Source of the DNA: JAPYTU01 sp036166735
GTDB lineage: Bacteria; Bacteroidota; Bacteroidia; Cytophagales; MED-G16
Direction of reading: 5' to 3'
Length of the DNA stretch: 25,152 nucleotides
NCBI GenBank assembly: GCA_036166735.1
Contig: JAYZHG010000011.1
Span: 1-25,152 of the forward strand
Shown: positions 1 to 7,506 of the stretch, in pieces
Layout: every line of letters begins with the position of its first letter
Position numbering within the stretch: position 1 is the first letter of the stretch
Translations under genes and position numbers: made by a program
Notes under the pieces: generated by a model
Databases searched by the model: none
What the model was told of the DNA's origin: nothing
Seen by the model: only the letters and a program-made list of their open reading frames with translations

Positions 1-156
1 ACCAACTACAAACTATTACATCGCATTGGAACAAGTGGTAATTTTACTTCAGTAGCAACAGGAGGAAGTGTGAGTGGGGATAACATTACTTTTTCAGGAG
101 TAACTATACACAAAGGATTCTATGTAATAGCGGCAACTGACTCAAGTAATCTATAA
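1..156 (+). CDS. C-terminal fragment of a probable secreted beta-rich protein (5' end outside window)
   Basis: Frame 1 is open from the first base to a TAA at 154-156, giving the last 51 residues of a protein that begins upstream of the window. The fragment is rich in Gly, Ser, Thr and Val and alternates short hydrophobic strands with turns (for example GGSVSGDNITFSG and GFYVIAATD). That pattern resembles the end of an extracellular beta-sandwich or adhesin-like domain. It lacks the basic C-terminal end expected of a type IX secretion sorting domain. No family can be named from so little sequence. The stop lies 2 bases before the stop of the convergent surA-like gene, so there is no room for a separate terminator. 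The reading frame is well supported; the extracellular role is inference. Confidence 0.6.
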   Translation, partial: TNYKLLHRIGTSGNFTSVATGGSVSGDNITFSGVTIHKGFYVIAATDSSNL

Positions 157-158
157 AA

Positions 159-1505
159 CTAATTCATAATATCACAAGAATTATATTCTGGATCAATATT
201 AATAAACACATCTCCTTTTGCTCTTTCAAACCATAAATCCATTAATTCTACTTGTTTTCTATTAAGAGCAAAATTTCTAAATCTTTGATAATCTTCACTT
301 AAATTTCCCAAATGTGGAGGAATTTTTTCCTTGTATAACAATATTTTATAAGCAGTTGTTCCATCATCAAGCCTTGTTTCTATAGGAACTGAAATTTGAC
401 CTATCTCCATAGTATCAATTGTGAAAAAAACCACTGGATCTAGTTCCTCAACAAGAACATTTTCACTACCCATAGCATCAGTAAAATAACCACCAAAAGA
501 AGAAGTAAATTTATCATCTGAATATAACCTTGCAAGGTCTTCAAAAGAAATACTATCAACATTACTAGCTAAATCTGCTAAACTATCTAGATAATTTTTT
601 GCTTGTTTAATGTCTTCTTCAGAAAATGTGGGTTGCAAAAGAATATGTCTTGAACTAAAAAGATTTCCTCTTTTTTCAATTAATTCTATAAGATGAAAAC
701 CAAATTTAGTTTCTACAGGCATAGATACTTCACCTGGTTTTAATTTTAAAGCCGCAGCCTCAAACTCAGGTTGAAATGAACCTCTTCCAGCAAATCCTAA
801 ATTTCCTCCATTTTGAGCACTTCCTGGATCTTGACTATAAAGAGTCGCTAATATTTCAAAACTTTCTCCATTACTAATTCTATCTCTTATTTTCATAATT
901 TCTTCACGAACTTTTTGTTTTTGTTTTTTCCCAATTTCAGGAATTTTCACAATCTGAGAAACTTTAACCTGAGTAGAAAAATAAGGAACACTATCTTTCG
1001 GAATCTCCCCATAAAATTCTTTAACTTCTTCAGGGCTAACACTAATATCTGTTAAAATTTCTTGACGCATTTTTCTAACAACAAGTTGCTCTTTTATATC
1101 ATCAAATAATTCTTTTTTAAATTCAGCAATTGTTTTATTATAATATTTTTCAATTTCATCTTCTGATCCAATTTGATTAATAATTAGAGCCATTCTAGAA
1201 TTAAGCTCCTGATTAACTTCTCCATCTTCAACAATTACAGAATCAATTTCAGCTTTTGCAACTAATAACTTATTTGTAATTAAATCCTTAAAAACAGCAC
1301 ATTTAGTATTTCCCGATATTCTTTCTCCCCTTGAAAGAATTTCCAAATAAGTACTTTCAAGTTCTGACTTTAAAACAATATAGTCATCAATCCTACCAAT
1401 GATTTTATCTAATACTAAACCATTAGAACCTTCTTGTGCATAAATCAAATTCTGAAATCCAATAAAAATAAATAAAAACAAAAGTTTTATATTAAAAAAT
1501 CTCAT
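159..1505 (-). CDS. surA: SurA-like periplasmic peptidylprolyl isomerase/chaperone
   Basis: This protein of about 448 residues begins with a signal peptide (hydrophobic residues 7-20, cleavage near YAQ at 22-24). A SurA-type N-terminal helical chaperone region follows (about 30-165), then two parvulin (PpiC-type rotamase) domains. The first spans about 176-280 and contains the GGNLGFAGRG and KFGFHLIEL motifs. The second spans about 284-395 and is more divergent, with SSRHILLQ and GGYFTDA. SurA proteins chaperone unfolded outer-membrane proteins across the periplasm and isomerise prolyl bonds. The ATG at 1505 is preferred over an in-frame TTG at 1511 because AAAAAGG lies 8 bases upstream of the ATG, an unusually good ribosome binding site for this genome. 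Its 5' end overlaps the upstream lipoprotein gene by 14 bases, suggesting translational coupling. Family assignment is firm; exact clients are unknown. Confidence 0.9.
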   Translation of the reverse strand: MRFFNIKLLFLFIFIGFQNLIYAQEGSNGLVLDKIIGRIDDYIVLKSELESTYLEILSRGERISGNTKCAVFKDLITNKLLVAKAEIDSVIVEDGEVNQELNSRMALIINQIGSEDEIEKYYNKTIAEFKKELFDDIKEQLVVRKMRQEILTDISVSPEEVKEFYGEIPKDSVPYFSTQVKVSQIVKIPEIGKKQKQKVREEIMKIRDRISNGESFEILATLYSQDPGSAQNGGNLGFAGRGSFQPEFEAAALKLKPGEVSMPVETKFGFHLIELIEKRGNLFSSRHILLQPTFSEEDIKQAKNYLDSLADLASNVDSISFEDLARLYSDDKFTSSFGGYFTDAMGSENVLVEELDPVVFFTIDTMEIGQISVPIETRLDDGTTAYKILLYKEKIPPHLGNLSEDYQRFRNFALNRKQVELMDLWFERAKGDVFINIDPEYNSCDIMN

Positions 1506-2331
1506 AGTCAATACCTTTTTGAGAATTTACAAAAATACTGTCCCGCAATTTATCAAATAATTTTTGTTTTCTTTTATTTAAAATAATAGCATTTATAACA
1601 TTAGATTCAAATGATAATGGAGAAGTTTCCCCTATTAATCTTTTATCAACAATTTTTAAAAAAAAATAATGATTTTCATCTACATTTTCTACATATGTAT
1701 TCTTCTTTAAAAATTGAGATTTATCATTTATCAAAAGCAATGGATTATTTAATATGATTTCATCAAGTTTAACCCAAATAGTATCTTCTAAAAATGATTT
1801 TTCTGCAAACTGAAAACAATATGATCTAATTTCATTAATATCAGAGTCTGGATATTTTTTTATTTTTTTTCTAAAACTTATAATCTCAGGAGCATCCACT
1901 GGAATTTTTGCATAGAGTGCTTTAACTAAATCAAAAGGCAAAACAAAATCTTTAATATTATTTTCATAATACTTATTTAATTCTTCATCGGAAACTAAAA
2001 ATTCAATATTATTTTGATACATTATTTTTTCATATTCAAACAATATGAGATTATTCTTATATTGTAATACTTGATTTTCAACATTATTAATGTTAATAAC
2101 ATTTTCATATGCTGATTTCAAAAGCAATTGATTTCTTATCCATTGATCAGTTTGTTTTTCAATAACCAATAAACTATCATTTTGTAGAGAAGGAAAAATA
2201 ATATCTTCAATGTATAAATAATTATTATCTACTCTTGCCAATGGAATTTTATCATTAGTTGTATTGCCATCAAAAAATTTACAAGCAGATACAAATAAAA
2301 TTATAAGAAAAAAAAAGAAATTTCTAACCAT
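1492..2331 (-). CDS. SurA-associated PPIase-like lipoprotein, parvulin signature not visible
   Basis: This is a 279-residue protein with a lipoprotein signal: a hydrophobic stretch at residues 4-15 and a lipobox ending in Cys17 (FVSAC). It should therefore be anchored in an envelope membrane. The middle region (about 50-130) resembles the SurA N-terminal helical domain, including the EELNKYYENNIKDF segment typical of the linker into a parvulin domain. After it I cannot find the conserved parvulin GG-LG or FG-HL signatures, so the C-terminal half looks like a degenerate or chaperone-only PPIase fold. It lies 21 bases downstream of guaB and overlaps surA, so the three are probably cotranscribed. 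PPIase-like genes beside surA are common in Flavobacteriia. A role in outer-membrane protein folding is inferred from context; isomerase activity is doubtful. Confidence 0.7.
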   Translation of the reverse strand: MVRNFFFFLIILFVSACKFFDGNTTNDKIPLARVDNNYLYIEDIIFPSLQNDSLLVIEKQTDQWIRNQLLLKSAYENVININNVENQVLQYKNNLILFEYEKIMYQNNIEFLVSDEELNKYYENNIKDFVLPFDLVKALYAKIPVDAPEIISFRKKIKKYPDSDINEIRSYCFQFAEKSFLEDTIWVKLDEIILNNPLLLINDKSQFLKKNTYVENVDENHYFFLKIVDKRLIGETSPLSFESNVINAIILNKRKQKLFDKLRDSIFVNSQKGIDYEIF

Positions 2332-2352
2332 TATTTACAATAATTAATTCTA

Positions 2353-3813
2353 TTATTTTTTTGAATAATTTGGTGCCTCTCTAGTAATAAAAACATCGTG
2401 AGGATGACCCTCTATAGAACCAGCTTTTGTTATTTTTACAAACTTAGATTTCTGTAAAGCAGCAATATTATTAGCTCCAACATATCCCATTCCAGCTTTT
2501 AATCCTCCTGTTAACTGATAAAGAATTTCAGAAACTTCCCCTTTATATGGAACACGACCCACAATGCCTTCAGGAACTAATTTTTTTGGATCATTTTCAT
2601 TTTGTTGAAAATATCGATCTCTTGTTCCTGCTTCCATAGCTTCCACTGATCCCATACCCCTGTATGCTTTATATTTTCTTCCTTCATATAAAATTATATC
2701 CCCAGGAGCTTCATCTGTACCCGCAAATAATGATCCCACCATAATACTATTTGCTCCTGCCGCCAAACCTTTTACAACATCTCCTGAAAATCTTATTCCT
2801 CCATCTGCAATAACAGGAATTCCTGATCCTTTTATAGCCTTTGTTGATTCATAAACCGCTGACAATTGAGGCATTCCAACTCCTGCAATAATTCTAGTTG
2901 TACAAATACTTCCAGGACCAACACCAACCTTAATACCATCAGCTCCAGCTTTTACCAATGCTTTGGCTGCTTCCCCAGTTGCTATATTTCCAACAATAAG
3001 GTCTATATCAAAATTTTTTTTAATTTTTTTGATTTGATCTATTACTGATTTTGTATGTGCATGAGCAGTATCTATGGCAATCACATCTACACCTGAAGTA
3101 ATTAATCGTTCTAAACGCTCTTTATAATCATCGGTAACGCCAAGTGCAGCACCAACACGAAGTCTCCCTAAATTATCCTTACATGCATCTGGCATAGATT
3201 TATTCTTAAGTATATCCTTATAAGTTATAAGTCCAACTAGTTGTCTTTCCTCAACAATAGGTAACTTCTCAATTTTATGTTTTTTGAGAATTTTTTCAGC
3301 CTCATCTAAACCTATTCCTACCTTAGCGGTAATAAGTTTTTTTGTCATTATATCATCTAATTTCATAAATTGATCTTTCTGAAATCTAAGATCTCTATTA
3401 GTAACAATTCCAATGAGATTATTAGAAGCATCGATAATTGGAATACCTCCAATTTTATTTTTTTTAACAATCATTTGTGCATCTCCAACTGTTGACTGAG
3501 CATCTAAAGTTATAGGATCCTTTATCATTCCGCTCTGTGATCTTTTTACTTGTCTAATTTGTTCTGCTTGATTTCTAATGGTCATATTCTTATGAATAAT
3601 ACCAATTCCTCCTTTTAATGCAATTGCTATTGCAAGTTTATGTTCTGTGACTGTATCCATAGAAGCAGAAACAAAAGGAATATTTAATTTTATGTTTTTT
3701 GTAAGTAAAGTAGATACATTAGTATCACCAGGAAATATCTCAGAATAAGCAGGAACCAACAGCACATCATCATAAGTGAGTGCTTCAAGTTGAAATATAT
3801 TATTTTTTGTCAT
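2353..3813 (-). CDS. guaB: Inosine-5'-monophosphate dehydrogenase
   Basis: The 486-residue product has the usual bacterial length. It oxidises IMP to XMP with NAD+, the committed step of guanine nucleotide synthesis in the cytosol. The N-terminal part shows the YDDVLLVPAYSE motif. A pair of CBS domains is inserted at about 95-205, and the (beta/alpha)8 barrel resumes afterwards. The catalytic loop GVGPGSICTTR places the nucleophile at Cys304. The phosphate-binding segment DGGIRFSGD (from Asp337) and the flap with Arg400-Tyr401 (DRYFQ) are intact, as is EGIVGRVPYKG. The start is the ATG at 3811-3813. It is the first gene of a probable minus-strand operon with the PPIase-like lipoprotein and surA, read from a candidate promoter in the divergent gap with the PnuC-family gene. 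Assignment is very secure. Confidence 0.98.
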   Translation of the reverse strand: MTKNNIFQLEALTYDDVLLVPAYSEIFPGDTNVSTLLTKNIKLNIPFVSASMDTVTEHKLAIAIALKGGIGIIHKNMTIRNQAEQIRQVKRSQSGMIKDPITLDAQSTVGDAQMIVKKNKIGGIPIIDASNNLIGIVTNRDLRFQKDQFMKLDDIMTKKLITAKVGIGLDEAEKILKKHKIEKLPIVEERQLVGLITYKDILKNKSMPDACKDNLGRLRVGAALGVTDDYKERLERLITSGVDVIAIDTAHAHTKSVIDQIKKIKKNFDIDLIVGNIATGEAAKALVKAGADGIKVGVGPGSICTTRIIAGVGMPQLSAVYESTKAIKGSGIPVIADGGIRFSGDVVKGLAAGANSIMVGSLFAGTDEAPGDIILYEGRKYKAYRGMGSVEAMEAGTRDRYFQQNENDPKKLVPEGIVGRVPYKGEVSEILYQLTGGLKAGMGYVGANNIAALQKSKFVKITKAGSIEGHPHDVFITREAPNYSKK

Positions 3814-3843
3814 AGCAAATAAGAGTTTTACCTATTTGCCATG

Positions 3844-3851
3844 CAAAACTA
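3844..3851 (-). promoter_or_regulatory. Candidate Bacteroidota -7 promoter element for the guaB operon
   Basis: On the minus strand the bases read TAGTTTTG, an exact match to the Bacteroidota housekeeping -7 consensus TAnnTTTG, and lie 30 bases upstream of the guaB ATG. No clear TTG -33 element is present at the expected distance: the bases there are a run of T. The match is therefore half of the usual signal. In such an AT-rich gap a chance match is possible. Confidence 0.4.
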
Positions 3852-3911
3852 ATACATTATACTTGAGTTAAAAAATTTTGATATATACTTAAAAAATAAA
3901 AACAAGTTAAA

Positions 3912-4457
3912 ATGATAGAATACATAGCCGTTGTTTTTGGGATTTTGAGTGTGTGGTATGCTCAAAAAAATAAAGTTCTAGTTTTTCCTACTGGAATAAT
4001 TAGTGTTTTAATTTATGTGTATTTAACATATGAAAATAAACTATATGCTGATACAGGAATAAATGTTTATTACTTTATTATGAGTGTTTATGGCTGGATT
4101 TTATGGACAAGTAAAAACACAAAAATAAAGAAAGAAATTTCTTTCAGTTCAAAACAAGAAAATCTTATATCAGCATCTTTATGTATATTCTTTTTTTTAA
4201 TAATACAATATGCATTAAACAAAACTGACAGCGATGTTGTGTTTCTAGATAGCATAACTACGGCATTAAGTTTAACTGGAATGCTGCTACTTGCAAGAAG
4301 AAAATTAGAAAATTGGATTTATTGGATAATAGCAGATATAATTTATATTCCTTTATATATATATAAAGAACTTTATCCAACAAGTCTTCAATTTTTTATT
4401 TTTTTAATTTTAGCAATACTAGGTTATAGAAATTGGAAAAAAGAATTAAAAAAATGA
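3912..4457 (+). CDS. PnuC-family vitamin transporter (nicotinamide riboside or thiamine; PnuC/PnuT)
   Basis: The 181-residue protein is almost entirely membrane segments, with length and spacing typical of the PnuC family. These facilitators move nicotinamide riboside or, in the PnuT subgroup, thiamine across the inner membrane and trap it by phosphorylation. Visible family features are the aromatic segment YGWILWTSKN near residues 60-70 and the C-terminal NWIYWIIADIIYIPLY stretch, followed by a last helix ending in a basic tail. The next gene is a P-loop kinase starting in a 4-base ATGA overlap, which fits uptake coupled to phosphorylation. A TPP riboswitch and TonB-dependent receptor follow, favouring thiamine as substrate. 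There is no riboswitch in front of this gene itself. The family is secure; the substrate is unresolved. Confidence 0.88.
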   Translation: MIEYIAVVFGILSVWYAQKNKVLVFPTGIISVLIYVYLTYENKLYADTGINVYYFIMSVYGWILWTSKNTKIKKEISFSSKQENLISASLCIFFFLIIQYALNKTDSDVVFLDSITTALSLTGMLLLARRKLENWIYWIIADIIYIPLYIYKELYPTSLQFFIFLILAILGYRNWKKELKK

Positions 4458-4960
4458 AAAAAATATCTATAATTGGACCAGAATCATCAGGAAAAACCAC
4501 ATTAGCTATTTTTTTATCAAAAATATTACAGGGCATATATGTAAATGAATATGCTAGAGATTATCTAAATAAAAATAAAACCTACACTATCAATGATCTA
4601 GACATTTTTGCATTCAAACAAACCGAAATCATTAACATCGCAAGCAAAACAGAAAACGATTTTTTATTTGCTGATACATCAGTTTTTGTCATTGAAATAT
4701 GGAGTATATTAAAATACAAAAAACTCAGTAAATCAATCAAAACATTATCAGAAAAAGAAAATTTTGATTGTTACTTATTGTGTAAACCTGATATTCCATG
4801 GAAATGGGACAAGCAAAGAGAAAACCCAAATGATAGAATTAAAATTTATAATACTTACAAAAATTTATTATCAACAAGAAATTATAATTATACCATAATA
4901 AGTGGAAAACTGAATCAAAGAATAAAATCATCTTTAAATTTTATAATACAAATTTTATAA
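4454..4960 (+). CDS. NadR-type P-loop kinase (ribosylnicotinamide kinase-like; possible thiamine kinase)
   Basis: The 168-residue protein resembles the C-terminal kinase domain of NadR. It has a Walker A motif GPESSGKT at residues 8-15, the NEYARDYL segment at 31-38, a probable Walker B region LFADT near 71-75, and the lid motif CKPDIPWKWDKQRENPNDR at about 110-128. NadR kinases phosphorylate nicotinamide riboside. This protein has no nucleotidylyltransferase domain and no helix-turn-helix domain, so it is kinase only. The ATG at 4454 overlaps the transporter stop as ATGA and removes a lysine-rich extension that would need a TTG at 4433. Coupling to a PnuC-family transporter fits metabolic trapping of the imported vitamin. 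Because a TPP riboswitch and receptor come next, thiamine is a credible alternative substrate, but this is inference. Confidence 0.8.
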   Translation: MKKISIIGPESSGKTTLAIFLSKILQGIYVNEYARDYLNKNKTYTINDLDIFAFKQTEIINIASKTENDFLFADTSVFVIEIWSILKYKKLSKSIKTLSEKENFDCYLLCKPDIPWKWDKQRENPNDRIKIYNTYKNLLSTRNYNYTIISGKLNQRIKSSLNFIIQIL

Positions 4961-4969
4961 TATAATTTC

Positions 4970-5055
4970 ACTTGTAATTGGGGTGCCTAAAATGTCAAGG
5001 CTGAGATCACACTCAAAAAACTGATCCAGGTAATGCTGGCGTAGTATGACATAAA
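4970..5055 (+). promoter_or_regulatory. TPP riboswitch (THI element)
   Basis: The thi-box landmarks occur in order: GGGGTGCC from 4980, GGCTGAGA ending at 5006, and CTGATCCAGGTAATGCTGGC from 5021 to 5040. Supporting helices are visible. P2 can form between 4978-4982 and 5012-5016, P3 between GCCT (4985-4988) and AGGC (4998-5001), and P5 between CCAG (5026-5029) and CTGG (5036-5039). P4 is ACT (5020-5022) with AGT (5043-5045), a compensated change from the more usual CCT/AGG. P1 is weak. The element sits 43 bases before the ATG of the TonB-dependent receptor and directly after the kinase stop. I see no strong terminator hairpin between aptamer and start codon, so control of translation initiation is likelier than attenuation. 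TPP binding would repress the receptor when thiamine is plentiful. Confidence 0.95.
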
Positions 5056-5097
5056 CAGTTATTTTTTGTTCATCTCAAAACATTAAATCTTATATAG

Positions 5098-7506
5098 ATG
5101 AGAATTTTACTTTGTTTTCTACTTATAAATTTGACTGCAAATGCACAACATGATTTTAAAGGTAGAGTTCTTGATAAAAATGGATTAAAAATACAGGGAG
5201 CAAATATCAAAGAAAATAATCATAACATAACACACACAGATAATAATGGGGATTTTTATATTTTTTCCAAAAAAAATATTATCACTATAGAAATTACACA
5301 TGTTGGTTATTTAAAAAAATTTGATACCATTAATATATCAGAGACAAAAGAAAAAAATTTTATAATAGAAGATGGAATTCTTTTAAAAGATCAAATAAAA
5401 GTTTTATCAACAAGAGCAAAAGATGATAGCCCATATGCTTATGAAAATCTAACATTATATGAACTAAATAAAAATAATACAGGAAGAGATATTCCGTATT
5501 TATTAGATTTTACCCCATCCGTTACCATAACGTCTGATGCTGGTGGTGGAATTGGGTACACTGGAATAAGAATAAGGGGAAGTGATGCAAATAGAATTAA
5601 TGTTACAATTAATGGTATCCCATACAATGACGCAGAGTCTCATGGTGTTTTTTGGGTAGACTTACCAGATATTGCTTCGTCAACCAATACCATTCAAATT
5701 CAAAGAGGAGTCGGACCTTCAACAAATGGTGGAGGTGCATTTGGAGGAACTATAAGTATAAAAACAGGAACCCCATCAGAAAAAGCATACATAAATTATG
5801 CAACATCAATAGGTTCATTCAAAACATTTAAAAACACATTGAATCTTAATTCTGGGTTATTCAAACAACATTGGAACTTTACTTTAAGATTATCAAAAAT
5901 AACCTCTGATGGATATGTTGATAGAGCATTCAGTAACTTATGGTCATACTATGCAGCAGCAACATATTTCACAAAAAAAACATCCTTTCAGTTTATAAAT
6001 TTTTCTGGAAAAGAAAAAACCTATCAATCTTGGTGGGGAACTCCTGAGGCCAGAGTATTTAATGATATAAATGGAATGCAAAAAGTAATTATTAACAATG
6101 GTTTTGATGAAGAACAAAAAGATAATTTATTAAATTCTGGGAGAACATATAACTATTACACTTACGAAAACGAAATTGATAATTATCAACAAGACCACTA
6201 TCAATTTCATTTTAATCATGATATTTCAAATTCTTCAAATTTACATTTTGCGCTACATTACACTTATGGAAGAGGCTTTTATGAACAATTTAGAAAAAAC
6301 GATCCTTTATCTAATTATTTTAATGATTATGAGAATATTTATACAAATTTAATTCGAAGAAGATGGTTAGATAATGATTTTTTTGGATTCACATATTCTT
6401 ATTTTAAACGAACAAAAAAAACAGAATTGACTATTGGTGGAGCATATAACATATACAAAGGAGATCACTTCGGAAAAATTATATCAACTAATATTCCAAA
6501 TATGGTATTTAATAATCCATACTACTTTTCAAAGTCTGATAAAAAAGACGGCAATATTTTTATTAAATACGATTGGAGCCTAAACTATAAATTCAAATTA
6601 TTTGCTGATATGCAAATCAGAAATTATTCCCATAACAGTGATGGTTCAGATAACGATAGATCAGTAATTGATTTTGATTCTAAAAACATTTTTTTTAATC
6701 CTAAAATAGGATTTAATTTAAAATTAAATCCTAAATCAAACATTTATAGTTCTATTTCTGTCGCAAATAGAGAGCCCATTAGAATTGATTTTTTAGATTC
6801 TTACGAAAAACCCAAACATGAAACTTTATATGATTTCGAGTTTGGATACAATATTAATTATAACCTTGGTTTTTTTAAAACAAATCTTTACTGGATGGAA
6901 TATAAAAATCAACTAATTACAACAGGTGAATTAAATGACGTAGGTGGCTACATAAGAACAAACGCAAAAAAAAGCAGAAGAGTTGGTGTTGAAATTTTAA
7001 ATCAAATTATTATAAAAAAATTTAATATTTCATCTTCTCTCACACTATCAAAAAACTTTGTGTATGATTTTAATGAAATTCTCTATGACTACGGTAATGA
7101 TTTTAATCAATACAACATAATAAAAAACACATATTTAAAATCCAATATTGCATTTTCACCAGAAATTATTAGTTATAATAAAATTGAGTATAAAGTCTTA
7201 AAAAACTTTACAATGTCATTTAAAACAAAATATGTGGGAAAACAATACTTAGACAATACCTCAAATAAAAACAGATCTATAAATTCATATTTAATTAATT
7301 CACTGGATGTTGAGACAAGAGTAAATGCTAAGTGTCTTAAAAGATTATTTATAAAATTTTCAATAAATAATATATTTAATAAAATGTACTCAAGTAATGG
7401 GTATACTTTTGGATACTATGCTGGTACAGATTATGAAGTAAGAGAAAATTATCTTTATCCTCAAGCTGGAAGAAACTATATGTTTAGTTTAAATGTCAAA
7501 ATTTGA
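5098..7506 (+). CDS. TonB-dependent outer-membrane receptor, probably for thiamine
   Basis: The 802-residue product has a signal peptide (residues 1-16, cleavage after NAQ). A carboxypeptidase-D-like regulatory repeat at about 19-85 follows, common in Bacteroidota receptors. Next comes a plug domain at about 110-226 with RIRGSDANRINVTINGIPYNDAESHGV and the IQRGVGPSTNGGGAFGG signature. The remainder is a 22-strand-type barrel with many alternating aromatic strands and a C-terminal aromatic strand YMFSLNVKI. Such receptors import scarce substrates across the outer membrane using TonB energy. The TPP riboswitch in its leader, and a PnuC-family transporter with kinase upstream, point to thiamine or its phosphates rather than iron. 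The start ATG at 5098 has no Shine-Dalgarno sequence, as usual here. Its stop overlaps the convergent prmC by 11 bases. The receptor class is certain; the ligand is inferred. Confidence 0.93.
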   Translation: MRILLCFLLINLTANAQHDFKGRVLDKNGLKIQGANIKENNHNITHTDNNGDFYIFSKKNIITIEITHVGYLKKFDTINISETKEKNFIIEDGILLKDQIKVLSTRAKDDSPYAYENLTLYELNKNNTGRDIPYLLDFTPSVTITSDAGGGIGYTGIRIRGSDANRINVTINGIPYNDAESHGVFWVDLPDIASSTNTIQIQRGVGPSTNGGGAFGGTISIKTGTPSEKAYINYATSIGSFKTFKNTLNLNSGLFKQHWNFTLRLSKITSDGYVDRAFSNLWSYYAAATYFTKKTSFQFINFSGKEKTYQSWWGTPEARVFNDINGMQKVIINNGFDEEQKDNLLNSGRTYNYYTYENEIDNYQQDHYQFHFNHDISNSSNLHFALHYTYGRGFYEQFRKNDPLSNYFNDYENIYTNLIRRRWLDNDFFGFTYSYFKRTKKTELTIGGAYNIYKGDHFGKIISTNIPNMVFNNPYYFSKSDKKDGNIFIKYDWSLNYKFKLFADMQIRNYSHNSDGSDNDRSVIDFDSKNIFFNPKIGFNLKLNPKSNIYSSISVANREPIRIDFLDSYEKPKHETLYDFEFGYNINYNLGFFKTNLYWMEYKNQLITTGELNDVGGYIRTNAKKSRRVGVEILNQIIIKKFNISSSLTLSKNFVYDFNEILYDYGNDFNQYNIIKNTYLKSNIAFSPEIISYNKIEYKVLKNFTMSFKTKYVGKQYLDNTSNKNRSINSYLINSLDVETRVNAKCLKRLFIKFSINNIFNKMYSSNGYTFGYYAGTDYEVRENYLYPQAGRNYMFSLNVKI

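Noticed and set aside
1505..1511. Alternative TTG start for the surA-like gene at 1511
   Set aside because: The ATG at 1505 has AAAAAGG 8 bases upstream and gives a normal signal peptide; the TTG adds only two residues.
3815..3911. A second TPP or NAD-type riboswitch before the PnuC-family gene
   Set aside because: The 97-base gap lacks the CTGAGA and CTGAT-GCTGGC landmarks and shows no strong helices.
5098..7506. TonB-dependent receptor as a siderophore receptor
   Set aside because: The leader carries a clear TPP riboswitch and the neighbours are a vitamin transporter and kinase; nothing iron-related is nearby.
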